Below are positions 31,312 to 39,837 of a stretch of 64,000 nt of DNA, one piece after another. The first letter of the stretch is position 1. Every line of letters begins with the position of its first letter. The position numbers were made by a program, and so were the translations under genes. Source of the DNA: Pseudoxanthomonas kaohsiungensis. Lineage in GTDB: Bacteria; Pseudomonadota; Gammaproteobacteria; Xanthomonadales; Xanthomonadaceae. The stretch is taken from the NCBI RefSeq assembly GCF_010211765.1, contig NZ_PDWO01000008.1:62001-126000 (forward strand). The letters run 5' to 3'. The notes beneath the pieces are model-generated. The model ran no database searches. It was not told where the DNA came from and was given only the letters and a program-made list of their open reading frames with translations.

Positions 31312-31731
31312 ATGAGCCTCGCCCGCCGCACCGTCCTCCTGCTGGTCCTCGCACCGGCCTTGCCGTTGGCGGCGCAGGAAGCATCGCCGCCGCCCGTGAC
31401 CCCGGCGGCCGGGTTCAAGGCGCTGGATGCGAACGGCGACGGCGTCGTCAGCCGCTACGAATACGACGGCGACGTCTTCTCCGTGCTGGACGCCGACGGC
31501 GACCAGCGCCTCTCCGCCGCGGAGCTCGATGCGGTGTTGGGCCGCCTGGCCAAGGACGGGCCGTCGGCATCGGAGCGGATCGTGGTCGCCGACCTGGATC
31601 GCGACGGCAAGCTGGACGAGAACGAACTGCGCGACGCCGCCGAGATGCGCTTCACCTCGATGGACCGCGATGGCGACGGCAACCTCGACGAGGCCGAGTT
31701 CGCCAACGGCTTCGGGGTGCGCGTCCGCTAG
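31312..31731 (+). CDS. Secreted EF-hand calcium-binding protein
   Basis: A 139-aa exported protein with signal peptide (RRTVLLLVLAPALPLAAQ) and four EF-hand loops: DANGDGVVSRYE, DADGDQRLSAAE, DLDRDGKLDENE and DRDGDGNLDEAE. All four have Asp at positions 1, 3 and 5 (one with Asn at 3) and Glu at 12, so calcium binding is likely. Such calmodulin-like periplasmic proteins are common in Xanthomonadaceae; roles are mostly unknown. Flanking genes give no clue. Confidence 0.9.
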   Translation: MSLARRTVLLLVLAPALPLAAQEASPPPVTPAAGFKALDANGDGVVSRYEYDGDVFSVLDADGDQRLSAAELDAVLGRLAKDGPSASERIVVADLDRDGKLDENELRDAAEMRFTSMDRDGDGNLDEAEFANGFGVRVR

Positions 31732-31764
31732 CCCGCGGCATGAGCGCCGCCGGTGCCGGCAGGG

Positions 31765-32169
31765 TCAGCCCGGTTGCCCCGGGAAGGCCTGCAACGTGGG
31801 ATCGATGTGCGCCCAGGCCGGTGCCGACGCGGTCCAGATCACCACGGTCGGGGCGATGCCGCCGGCGTCGTCGAGGGTGCCGACCCGCACGACCATGTTC
31901 AGCAGGTTGCCGCTGGATTCGCTGAACAGGTGCGTCCCGCAATCACCGCAGAACGAGCGGCGCATCGCGTTGCCGCTGTCGGCAACACTGTCGTAATGGC
32001 GTGGAGTGCCCGCCACGGCCACCGTCGCACGCGGCACCATGATGTTCACCGCCGCATTGCCCAGCGCCCAGTACTGGCAATCGCGGCACCAGCACAGGCG
32101 CGTGGCCAGCGGCTCGGCCGAAAGGGTGTAGCGGATCGCACCGCAGCGGCAGCCGCCGGTCCGGGTCAT
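31765..32169 (-). CDS. GFA/CENP-V domain protein
   Basis: A 134-aa zinc protein of the glutathione-dependent formaldehyde-activating (GFA) family. The cysteine pattern is clear: GCRCGAIRY, LCWCRDCQYW and SFCGDCGTHLF, giving the two zinc sites. AAVNIMVPR lies in the substrate pocket. The true reaction for most members is unknown. A longer frame upstream is a shadow; MTRTGGCRCG is the standard start. A second, shorter GFA protein is encoded at 46357-46713. Confidence 0.9.
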   Translation of the reverse strand: MTRTGGCRCGAIRYTLSAEPLATRLCWCRDCQYWALGNAAVNIMVPRATVAVAGTPRHYDSVADSGNAMRRSFCGDCGTHLFSESSGNLLNMVVRVGTLDDAGGIAPTVVIWTASAPAWAHIDPTLQAFPGQPG

Positions 32170-32258
32170 CGCAGGCTCCGTGTCGTGTCGGACAGGAGCC
32201 ACTCTAGCCGCATCGGGGCGCGCGGTGCAGCCATGGCGCCCCGGCGCGCGTGCGGTGG

Positions 32259-32618
32259 TCAGCCGGTCAGTTCCAGGGAAAGGTCGAATCCGCCGAAGAT
32301 CATGCGCTTGCCGTCGAACGGCATCGGCGTGGCGTTCGGGTCCATGCGCGGATCTTCCATCATCTTCTTCACGCCGGCGTCCCGGGTGGCCTTGTCCGGC
32401 CACTCCACCCACGAGAACACCACCGTCTCGTCGTCCTTTGCAGCCACCGCACGGAAAAAGTCGGTGACCTTGCCGTGCGGGACGTCGTCGCCCCAGCCTT
32501 CGACCACGCGCGTGGCGCCGAATTCCAGGAACATCGGATCGAACTGGCGCGCGTGCGCCAGGAACTCCTCCTTGTTGGCGGTGGGAACGGCGATCACGAA
32601 GCCATCGATGTAAGGCAT
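32259..32618 (-). CDS. DUF1428 family protein
   Basis: A 119-aa dimeric alpha-beta barrel-type protein matching DUF1428: MPYIDGFVIAVPT, FLEFGATRVVEGWGDDVPHGK, VFSWVEWPDKATRDAG and MPFDGKRMIFGGF are all family segments. Function is unknown; the ferredoxin-like fold suggests a small-molecule enzyme or binder. It lies upstream of the GFA gene on the same strand with an 89-nt gap. Confidence 0.92.
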   Translation of the reverse strand: MPYIDGFVIAVPTANKEEFLAHARQFDPMFLEFGATRVVEGWGDDVPHGKVTDFFRAVAAKDDETVVFSWVEWPDKATRDAGVKKMMEDPRMDPNATPMPFDGKRMIFGGFDLSLELTG

Positions 32619-32800
32619 GCTGCAGCTCCTCTGCTGGCGGACCGTTATTGGCCCTTGCCGATACGACGGATGGGACCGCCGCGTATCGACGGGCGCCGGA
32701 CACGTTGCATCCGCGCATGTTCAGGGCATGGCAAGGAACGCGGCGCGACCGCCCGGCCGCCATGCCGTACGCTGGGCGGGCCCTGGCCCGGAGCCTGACC

Positions 32801-33199
32801 ATGTTCGAGATCCTGCCATCGCCGCCGCACCTGGGCGGCTACCGCTTCACCGGCACCCTGACCGCGGCGGACTACGAGCGCTGCATCGCTGACATCGAGG
32901 CGCGCCTGGCGCGGTTCGCCCGCATCGGCCTGTATTGCGACCTGCGCGGCTTCACCGGCGTCACTCCGGCGGCGATCGCCCATGACCTGCGCTACACGCT
33001 GGGCAAGATCGGGCAGTTCGACCGCTTCGCGCGCGGCGCGATCGTGACCGACCGGCACTGGCTGGCGACGGTGACCGGTTTCGCGGCGAAGCTCTTCCCG
33101 GAGACCGAGATCCGCAGCTTCGGTGAGGATGAGGTCGAAGCGGCGCTGGCGTGGGCCGGCGCGGTGGATCCGCAACCGCCGCCGGACGCGGCCGCCTGA
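32801..33199 (+). CDS. SpoIIAA-like (STAS/SEC14-type) protein
   Basis: A 132-aa cytosolic protein with the SpoIIAA-like fold: GGYRFTGTLTAADYERCIADIEARL, then the buried strand IGLYCDLRGFTGVTP and a helix FDRFARGAIVTDRHWLATV. Family members bind lipophilic ligands or act as anti-sigma antagonist-like modules; function here is unknown. GGAG sits eight nt before the ATG. An ATG 13 codons upstream (MPYAGRAL) is possible. Confidence 0.75.
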   Translation: MFEILPSPPHLGGYRFTGTLTAADYERCIADIEARLARFARIGLYCDLRGFTGVTPAAIAHDLRYTLGKIGQFDRFARGAIVTDRHWLATVTGFAAKLFPETEIRSFGEDEVEAALAWAGAVDPQPPPDAAA

Positions 33200-33382
33200 G
33201 CCGCTGCAAGCGCGAAGAGCGGTGGGGCACCGGATCGTTGCGTCGACCCGGCTTGGGGATACCCGGCCTGGTCCCCTGCAGTTGCGGCCATTCGCCGCGG
33301 CCGAACCGCGCCCGCAGGGCTGCGACGGCTGGCGCGGCCTGCGGACCTGCTACGCTGCGGCCGAATCCGGTGGAGGCCGCTA

Positions 33383-33772
33383 ATGGGCATCGAGTTGAAG
33401 TTCCTGGTGTGGGCCATCGTGCTGGGACTGGTCCAGCTGCTGCTGGCCGACGCCCTGGTCACCCGCCAGCGCGGGCTGGCGTGGAACACCGGACCGCGCG
33501 ATTCGTCACCGCCGCTGACCGGCGTGGCCGGGCGCAGCGAACGCGCCTACCGCAATTTCCTCGAGACCTTCCCGTTCTTCGCCGCCGCGGTGCTGGCCGT
33601 GACCGTGGCCGGCCGCGCCGACGAGAACAGTGCGCTGGGCGTGCAGCTGTACTTCTGGGCGAGGGTGGCTTATGTGCCGCTGTACCTGGGGGCGATCCGT
33701 TACGTGCGCTCGCTGGCCTGGGTCGTATCGATGGCCGGGCTGGCGCTGGTGCTGTCGCCGCTGCTGCACTGA
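33383..33772 (+). CDS. MAPEG family membrane protein
   Basis: A 129-aa integral membrane protein with four predicted helices. NTGPRDSSPPLTGVAGRSERAYRNFLETFPFF is the signature cytoplasmic loop and second helix of bacterial MAPEG proteins (relatives of microsomal glutathione transferase and FLAP); the later helix YFWARVAYVPLYLGAI fits too. Glutathione-dependent activity is possible but unproven. It is monocistronic between unrelated genes. Confidence 0.9.
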   Translation: MGIELKFLVWAIVLGLVQLLLADALVTRQRGLAWNTGPRDSSPPLTGVAGRSERAYRNFLETFPFFAAAVLAVTVAGRADENSALGVQLYFWARVAYVPLYLGAIRYVRSLAWVVSMAGLALVLSPLLH

Positions 33773-33853
33773 ATCGCGCCGCGTTCATCGCAGGTTGTCC
33801 GCACGGGCGGGGCTGCGCCTAGACTGGGCCGTCGCCCGTCTTGATGGTCCGTG

Positions 33854-35053
33854 ATGCCCCTCCTGCGTTCCTGCCTGTTCTTCGCCTGCGTCGGCCTGCT
33901 GGCCGGTTGCAGACGCGAACCGCCACCGGCGCCGACCGACGCGGTCAAGACGCAGACCGTCGCCTCGCCGGAAGAGGGGGGGGCGGTCAGCCGCGCGCCG
34001 ATGGCCACGCCGCCGGCGCCGCCTCCGGCCGCCCCGGTGCCCGCCGCAGCCGTACCGCCGGTGGGCAAGGCGCCCGACTGGTCGCCGCTCGAGCTGTCGT
34101 CCGGCCAGGCGTGGATCGATTGCGGGCTCGACTACCGGCACGGCGACGGCGAAACGCTCACGGTGCCGAGCCGCGCCAATCTGCGCCACCTGCTCGAACC
34201 GTGCCTGGCCGGCGACGCGCTGCGCCTGCGCTACCGCGGCAAGGTCGCCAGCGACTTCACGGCGCTGGTCGAACGGGTGACCCGGGTCGCCGACAGCCTG
34301 GGCATCGGCAGCCGCGTGCTGGACCTGGATTCCACCGGTGGCCAGGTCGAGGACGCGATCCGCGTGGGCGACTGGATCGGCGCCAACCGCTGGACGATCT
34401 GGGTACGCGAGGATTCGGTCTGCCACAGTGCCTGCGTGTTCGTACTGGCCGGCGGCGACAGCCGCCGCCTGGCCGGCCAGGTCGGCATCCACCGGATCAT
34501 CCGGCTCAGTTCCACCGCCACCAGCCGGACCGAACTCAACACCGAGCTGCAGGCCGTGTACGCCACCGTGCGCGAGTACCTTGAGCGCAACGGCGCTTCG
34601 CCGCTGCTGGCCGACGTGATGAAGACCGTGCCCAACCGCAGCCTGCGCCTGCTGACCGGCGACGAACTGCGCCTGTACGGGCTCGACGGCAACAATGCCG
34701 CCCAGGACGACCTGGACCGTGTGCGCCTGCTGGACAAGTGCGGCGACGACTTCATGCGCCGTCGCGATGCGTGGGTGCGTGCGTTCGACGAGCAATGCCG
34801 CGAACAGGCGCAGGTCCACGCGCTCAACACCTGCGGTTTGCGGTTGCGGCGGGACTTCGGCTTTCCCGACGACGACTGCCCGGCCGAAAGCCCGCTGGCC
34901 GAGTTCAACGAACTGCCCGAGGGGCCGCCCGCCGACGCGCCCGTCGCCGCGCCGGTCGGCGTCTCGGCCACCGGCGCCGTCGAGGCGCCGGTAGTGGCCG
35001 CCGAACCGGTGCCGACCGATGCGGCACGCGTGGACGAGGGCCAAGGCGGCTGA
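33854..35053 (+). CDS. Lipoprotein with ClpP-like protease fold
   Basis: A 399-aa lipoprotein (lipobox LLAGC at about 15-19) with a proline/alanine linker (about 25-75) and a ClpP/crotonase-like domain. The domain shows DLDSTGGQVEDAIRVGDWI (oxyanion glycine pair and helix), the nucleophile region CHSACVFVLAGG, and GIHR with a candidate histidine. This resembles the predicted periplasmic ClpP-like proteins (COG3904). After it come a cysteine-rich segment (LDKCGDDF, EQCREQ, NTCGLRL, DDCPAE) and a second acidic, proline-rich tail. Peptidase activity is inferred; the target is unknown. Confidence 0.8.
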   Translation: MPLLRSCLFFACVGLLAGCRREPPPAPTDAVKTQTVASPEEGGAVSRAPMATPPAPPPAAPVPAAAVPPVGKAPDWSPLELSSGQAWIDCGLDYRHGDGETLTVPSRANLRHLLEPCLAGDALRLRYRGKVASDFTALVERVTRVADSLGIGSRVLDLDSTGGQVEDAIRVGDWIGANRWTIWVREDSVCHSACVFVLAGGDSRRLAGQVGIHRIIRLSSTATSRTELNTELQAVYATVREYLERNGASPLLADVMKTVPNRSLRLLTGDELRLYGLDGNNAAQDDLDRVRLLDKCGDDFMRRRDAWVRAFDEQCREQAQVHALNTCGLRLRRDFGFPDDDCPAESPLAEFNELPEGPPADAPVAAPVGVSATGAVEAPVVAAEPVPTDAARVDEGQGG

Positions 35054-35172
35054 ACGGCGCCGGGGGGCGTATTCATCTCCGGCGCGACAAGGCCCGGCCA
35101 TGGGCGCACAATAGCCGGCCCCTTTTTCCGCACGTTCGCCGCGCCGCCCTGGCGCGCCGCCGGAGCCTTCGG

Positions 35173-37077
35173 ATGTCAGCCCCCGACCAAGAATCCCCCG
35201 CCGCGCCGCGTTTCGGCGACCTCGGCCTGCCCGAGCCGTTGCTGGCCGCGCTGTCCGACGTCGGCTACGAATCGCCCTCGCCGATCCAGGCCGCGACCAT
35301 CCCGGCGCTGCTCGCCGGGCGCGACGTGCTCGGCACCGCCCAGACCGGTACCGGCAAGACCGCCGCGTTCGCGCTGCCGGTGCTGGCCAAGCTGGACATG
35401 TCCCGCCCCCGGCCGCAGGCGCTGGTGCTGGCGCCCACGCGCGAGCTGGCCATCCAGGTCGCCGAGGCGTTCCAGCGCTACGCGACCCGGATCCCGGGCT
35501 TCCACGTGCTGCCGATCTACGGCGGCCAGGGCTACGGCCCGCAGCTGCAGGCCCTGCGCCGCGGCGTGCAGGTCGTGGTCGGCACCCCGGGCCGGGTGAT
35601 CGACCACCTCAACCGCGGCACCCTGGACCTGTCCGAGCTCCAGTGCCTGGTCCTGGACGAAGCCGACGAAATGCTGCGGATGGGCTTCATCGACGACGTC
35701 GAGGCGGTGCTGCAGAAAACCCCGCCGAACCGCCAGGTCGCGCTGTTCTCGGCGACCATGCCGCCGCCGATCCGGCGCATCGCCCAGACTTACCTCAAGG
35801 ATCCGGCCGAAGTCACCATCGCGGCCAAGACCACCACCTCGGCCAACATCAGGCAGCGCTACTGGTTCGTCACCGGCATGCACAAGCTCGATGCGCTGAC
35901 CCGCATCCTGGAAGCCGAGCCGTTCGACGCGATGATCGTGTTCGCCCGGACCAAGGCGGCCACCGAGGAGCTGGCCGAGAAGCTGCAGGCGCGCGGCGTG
36001 GCCGCCGGCGCGATCAACGGCGACATCCAGCAGCAGCAGCGCGAGCGCACCATCCAGCAGCTCAAGGACGGCAAGCTCGACGTGCTGGTGGCCACCGACG
36101 TGGCCGCGCGCGGCCTGGACGTGGAGCGCATCAGCCACGTGCTCAACTACGACATCCCGTACGACACCGAGAGCTACGTGCACCGGATCGGCCGCACCGG
36201 CCGTGCCGGACGCAGCGGCGAGGCGATCCTGTTCGTCACCCCGCGCGAGAAGGGCATGCTGCGCGCGATCGAGCGCGCCACCCGGCAGCCGATCGAGGAG
36301 ATGCGGCTGCCGTCGGTGGCGGCGGTGAACGACCGTCGCGTGGCGCGCTTCTTCGAGAAGATCTCCGGCGTGCTGGAAAGCGGCGGGCTGGAGGACTACC
36401 GCGAGCTGGTGGACCGCTACGCCGGCGAGCACGACGTGGCCGCGAGCGAGATCGCCGCCGCGCTGGCCAAGCTGCTGCAGGGCGGCACGCCGCTGCTGCT
36501 GGAGGCGCGCGACGAGCCGCCGCCGCGCCCGGCCCGCGCCGAGCGCGAGCCGCGCCCGTTCCAGGGCGAGCGCGAGCGTCGCGCGTATCCGCCGCGGGAC
36601 GAGGGCGACACTCCCGCCGCGCGCCCGCCGCGCGCGCATGATGCCGAGTTCGGTGCCCGCCCGCCGCGCACGCCCAAGCCGCCGCGCTCGGCGCCCGATG
36701 CCGGCATGGAGACCTACCGGGTCGAGGTGGGCCACATGCACGGGGTCAAGCCTGGGAATATCGTGGGCGCGATCGCCAACGAGGCCGGGCTGGAGAGCCG
36801 TTTCATCGGCCGCATCGACATCCACGACGACCACTCGATCCTGGACCTGCCCGAAGGCATGCCGCAGGAGGTCATGTCGCACCTGCAGAAGACCTGGGTG
36901 GTGGGCCAGCAGCTGCGGATCAGCCGCTGGGACGGCAGCCATGCGCCGTCGGCGGATGCGCCGAAGGGGCGCTTCCGCCCGCCTGGCGCGCGCCCGCACG
37001 CCGCCCGCCCGGGACGGCCGGGTGGCGGACCGCCGAAGCCGCACCGCAAGGGGCCGCCGAAGCCGCACGGCGGCTGA
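35173..37077 (+). CDS. deaD: DEAD-box ATP-dependent RNA helicase DeaD/CsdA
   Basis: RNA helicase for ribosome assembly and cold growth. The 634 aa contain the Q motif (YESPSPIQAATIP), motif I AQTGTGKT at 56-63, DEAD at 162-165, SAT, and the C-terminal motif HRIGRTGRAGR. After the RecA lobes come a dimerisation region, an Arg/Pro/Glu-rich linker, a DbpA-type RNA-binding domain (TYRVEVGHMHGVKPGNIVGAI) and a basic Gly/Pro/His tail. This order is that of CsdA. A terminator follows 35 nt after the stop. Confidence 0.95.
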   Translation: MSAPDQESPAAPRFGDLGLPEPLLAALSDVGYESPSPIQAATIPALLAGRDVLGTAQTGTGKTAAFALPVLAKLDMSRPRPQALVLAPTRELAIQVAEAFQRYATRIPGFHVLPIYGGQGYGPQLQALRRGVQVVVGTPGRVIDHLNRGTLDLSELQCLVLDEADEMLRMGFIDDVEAVLQKTPPNRQVALFSATMPPPIRRIAQTYLKDPAEVTIAAKTTTSANIRQRYWFVTGMHKLDALTRILEAEPFDAMIVFARTKAATEELAEKLQARGVAAGAINGDIQQQQRERTIQQLKDGKLDVLVATDVAARGLDVERISHVLNYDIPYDTESYVHRIGRTGRAGRSGEAILFVTPREKGMLRAIERATRQPIEEMRLPSVAAVNDRRVARFFEKISGVLESGGLEDYRELVDRYAGEHDVAASEIAAALAKLLQGGTPLLLEARDEPPPRPARAEREPRPFQGERERRAYPPRDEGDTPAARPPRAHDAEFGARPPRTPKPPRSAPDAGMETYRVEVGHMHGVKPGNIVGAIANEAGLESRFIGRIDIHDDHSILDLPEGMPQEVMSHLQKTWVVGQQLRISRWDGSHAPSADAPKGRFRPPGARPHAARPGRPGGGPPKPHRKGPPKPHGG

Positions 37078-37112
37078 GCGTTGCCGGGCCGGGCAACCGG
37101 CGACGGACTTCG

Positions 37113-37138
37113 AAGGCCGGCCAGCGATGGCCGGCCTT
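37113..37138 (+). terminator. Rho-independent terminator after deaD
   Basis: Stem AAGGCCGGCCA / TGGCCGGCCTT with a GCGA loop, followed by GCTGTTT. It lies in the 232-nt gap before rluF, which holds nothing else recognisable. Confidence 0.75.
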
Positions 37139-37297
37139 GCTGTTTGCGGCGGCCTGGTCGACACCGCGGGCCGCGTGGCGTTCGGGATCCGCCCGGTCGG
37201 CGGACCGCTCAAGCGCGAAGCGCGGCGGGCGAAGGCCGCCAGCGGGACCCGTGCGCGCTGGCCCGCGTCGCCGTGCCTGTTCCGGCGCCGCATCGCC

Positions 37298-37303
37298 GAT
37301 AAT
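37298..37303 (+). promoter_or_regulatory. Candidate -10 box of rluF
   Basis: GATAAT ends six nt before the rluF ATG. If functional, the transcript would be leaderless or nearly so. Confidence 0.4.
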
Positions 37304-37309
37304 GGCGCC

Positions 37310-38029
37310 ATGACCGTCCGCCTCAACAAGCACATCGCCGAAACCGGCTTCTGTTCCCGCCGCGAGGCCGACCGCCTGATCTTCGAGCGCCGCGTCACCG
37401 TCAACGGCCAGCCGGCCGGGGTCGGTGCGGTGGTGGGCGAGGGCGACACCGTGCTGGTCGACGGCCAGCCGCTGAAGGCGCGCACGGCCAAGGCCGGCAA
37501 GCGCCGCCACGTCTACATCGCCCTGAACAAGCCGGTCGGCGTCACCTGCACGACCGAGTCGTCGGTGAAGGGCAACATCGTGGACTTCGTCGGCCACGAG
37601 CAACGGATCTTCCCGGTCGGCCGCCTGGACAAGGATTCGGAAGGCCTGATCCTGCTGACCAGCAACGGCGACATCGTCAACGAGATCCTGCGCGCGGAGA
37701 ACCGCCACCAGAAGGAGTACCTGGTCGCGGTCAACAAGCCGGTGACCGACGAATTCCTGCGCGGCATGGCGCGCGGGGTGCGCATCCACGGCCAGATGAC
37801 CCTGCCGTGCCGCACCACGCGGATCGCCAAGTTCGGTTTCAGGATCGTGCTCGAGCAGGGCCTGAACCGGCAGATCCGGCTGATGGCCGCCGCGTTCGAC
37901 TACCGGGTCACCCAGCTGCGACGGGTGCGGATCGACAACGTCAAGCTGGGCGCGCTCAAGCCCGGCCAGTGGCGCAACCTGACGGAGGCCGAGCTGCAGG
38001 GCCTGCTGCCGGGCCGGCAGGACTGGTAG
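37310..38029 (+). CDS. rluF: 23S rRNA pseudouridine(2604) synthase, RluF-like
   Basis: Pseudouridine synthase of the RsuA/RluF group, 239 aa. The S4 RNA-binding domain (about 3-60, RLNKHIAETGFCSRREADRLI) precedes the catalytic domain, with catalytic Asp107 in GRLDKDSEGL. IALNKPVGVTCTTE, NIVDFVGHEQRIFPVG and ILRAENRHQKEYLV align by eye with E. coli RluF better than RluB, RluE or RsuA. The long basic C-terminal tail of the E. coli protein is absent. Confidence 0.9.
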   Translation: MTVRLNKHIAETGFCSRREADRLIFERRVTVNGQPAGVGAVVGEGDTVLVDGQPLKARTAKAGKRRHVYIALNKPVGVTCTTESSVKGNIVDFVGHEQRIFPVGRLDKDSEGLILLTSNGDIVNEILRAENRHQKEYLVAVNKPVTDEFLRGMARGVRIHGQMTLPCRTTRIAKFGFRIVLEQGLNRQIRLMAAAFDYRVTQLRRVRIDNVKLGALKPGQWRNLTEAELQGLLPGRQDW

Positions 38030-38126
38030 GGGTGCCGGGCCGCGGCCCGGGGCTTGATGCGGATCAAGGCGGCGGGCGCAGTCCGCATTACCATCCTTCC
38101 GACGGTCCCGACGGAGGTAGCAGGCC

Positions 38127-38549
38127 ATGAAGATCCTGTTGGCGGTGGACGAGAGTGCGATCGGCGCGGCGGCGGTGCGCCACGTGGCCAGGCTGGCCAA
38201 GAGCCTGAAGGCGACCCCGCAACTGCACGTGCTCAACGTCGTGCCGCGGCTGTCGAAGGCCGCCGAAAAGGAGTTCGGCAAGGCCGGGCCGGACCGCTAC
38301 TACCAGGCGCAGTTCGAGGCCGCGCTGGCGCCGCTGCGGCCGCTGCTCAAGCGCACGCGGCTGCCGTTCCAGGAGCGCACCGCGACCGGCGACATCGTGC
38401 CCACCCTGCTGGCCGAAGCCAAGGCGGTCAAGGCCGACATGATCGTCATCGGCAGCCATGGCAAGGGCGCGCTGAAGAGCCTGCTGGTCGGCTCGGTGAC
38501 GCAGAAGGTGATCGCGCTCAGCCCGGTGCCGGTGCTGGTCGTGCACTGA
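38127..38549 (+). CDS. Universal stress protein A family
   Basis: A 140-aa single-domain UspA protein. The start MKILLAVDESAIGAAAV provides the first strand with the Asp that contacts nucleotide. The ATP-binding loop IGSHGKGALKSLLVGSVTQKVI (G-2x-G-9x-G-(S/T) type) indicates an ATP-binding member. It precedes the GAF-GGDEF gene by 77 nt. Stress-related regulation is likely from the family but not visible. Confidence 0.94.
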   Translation: MKILLAVDESAIGAAAVRHVARLAKSLKATPQLHVLNVVPRLSKAAEKEFGKAGPDRYYQAQFEAALAPLRPLLKRTRLPFQERTATGDIVPTLLAEAKAVKADMIVIGSHGKGALKSLLVGSVTQKVIALSPVPVLVVH

Positions 38550-38626
38550 GCCCAGCGCGTGCGCGCCGTTGACGCCGGCGCCCGCCGCGCTTGGCATACT
38601 TGCGCCCACCAATCCCCGGGGGACGC

Positions 38627-39703
38627 ATGCTCAGACCCGCCAAGCCGGACAACGAAGCCGAACGCCTGGCCGCGCTGCGCGCCACGCGCCTGCTGGACTC
38701 GCCGCCCGACCAGGCCTTCGACGACCTGGTGAGGCTGGCCACCACCCTCGCCGGGACGGGCAGGGGCGCGGTGACCCTGGTCGACGCGGACCGGCAGTGG
38801 TTCAAGGCGCGCTACGGGTTCGACACCGAGCAGACCCCGCGCGACGAATCGTTCTGTGCCCACGCCATCCTCGAGCCACGACGCCTGATGCTGGTGGAGG
38901 ACACACTGCGCGATGCCCGTTTCGTAGACCATCCGGCGGTCACCGGCGAGCTGGGCGTGCGCTTCTATGCGGGCGTGCCGCTGCTGGACGGCGAGGGCCT
39001 GCCGCTGGGCAGCCTGTGCGTGTTCGACGACCGCCCGGGCACGTTGAGCGGGAGCCAGGCCGAAGCCTTGCGCGCGCTGGCGCGCCAGGCCGCGCACCTG
39101 ATCGAACTGCGCCGGGCCGCGCGCGAACTCGACCGCCACATGCGCGACCGCGACTGGTACGAGCAGCAGCTGACCCAGTATTCGGACCTGCTGGAACAGC
39201 AGAACGCCGACTTGGCCGAGCAGACCCGCACCGATCCGCTGACCGGCCTGCCCAACCGGCGTGCATACGCGGTGGCGTTGGCCGCCGCGATCGAGCGGGC
39301 CGAACGCGAGGGCCTGCCGCTGTCGGTGGCGCTGCTGGACCTGGACCATTTCAAGACCATCAACGACGTCAACGGCCACGCCGAGGGCGATCGCGTGCTC
39401 GCCGAGGTGGCCGCGCTGCTGAAGTCGCACTTTGCCGGCGCGGGCATGGCGGCACGCTACGGCGGCGAGGAATTCGCCGTGCTCGTTCCCGACGCCACGC
39501 TCGAGCAGGCGCGGCTGCAGTGCGAGTTCCTGCGCCAGGGCATCGCGGTGCTGCCGATCGGGATCGTGGTCAGCGGCAGCATCGGCGTAGCCCAGTACCG
39601 GCACGGCGAAACGCCCGGCGAGCTGATCGCCCGCGCCGACCACGCGCTGTACCGGGCCAAGAATGCCGGCCGCGACCGGGTCGAAGTCGACGAAGGCCAC
39701 TGA
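38627..39703 (+). CDS. GAF-GGDEF diguanylate cyclase
   Basis: Makes cyclic di-GMP. The 358 aa contain an N-terminal GAF domain (about 25-165; DESFCAHAIL and FYAGVPLLDGEGLPLGSLCVFD are typical), a short helical linker, and a GGDEF domain with the signature GGEEF at 279-283 and the metal/substrate segment LLDLDHFKTINDVNGHAEGD. The usual inhibitory RxxD motif is absent: the corresponding residues 270-273 are AGAG. There is no transmembrane segment, so it is cytosolic; the GAF ligand is unknown. Confidence 0.93.
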   Translation: MLRPAKPDNEAERLAALRATRLLDSPPDQAFDDLVRLATTLAGTGRGAVTLVDADRQWFKARYGFDTEQTPRDESFCAHAILEPRRLMLVEDTLRDARFVDHPAVTGELGVRFYAGVPLLDGEGLPLGSLCVFDDRPGTLSGSQAEALRALARQAAHLIELRRAARELDRHMRDRDWYEQQLTQYSDLLEQQNADLAEQTRTDPLTGLPNRRAYAVALAAAIERAEREGLPLSVALLDLDHFKTINDVNGHAEGDRVLAEVAALLKSHFAGAGMAARYGGEEFAVLVPDATLEQARLQCEFLRQGIAVLPIGIVVSGSIGVAQYRHGETPGELIARADHALYRAKNAGRDRVEVDEGH

Positions 39704-39727
39704 AGACCCGCGCCGGGCCTGGTGTTC

Positions 39728-39749
39728 GTAGAGCCGGGCTTGCCCGGCT
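39728..39749 (+). repeat. Single GTAG-type REP element
   Basis: Starts GTAGAGCCGGGCTTGCC and closes CGGCTA, a hairpin between the cyclase gene and the convergent EamA gene. Confidence 0.75.
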
Positions 39750-39837
39750 AGTCCCGCCACCATCCCCGGTCCCCGATTGCCCGGCTGGAGGGCCACTTCG
39801 TCGACCAGGACCGGATCCGGCCCGTCGTGCCGCGTCT

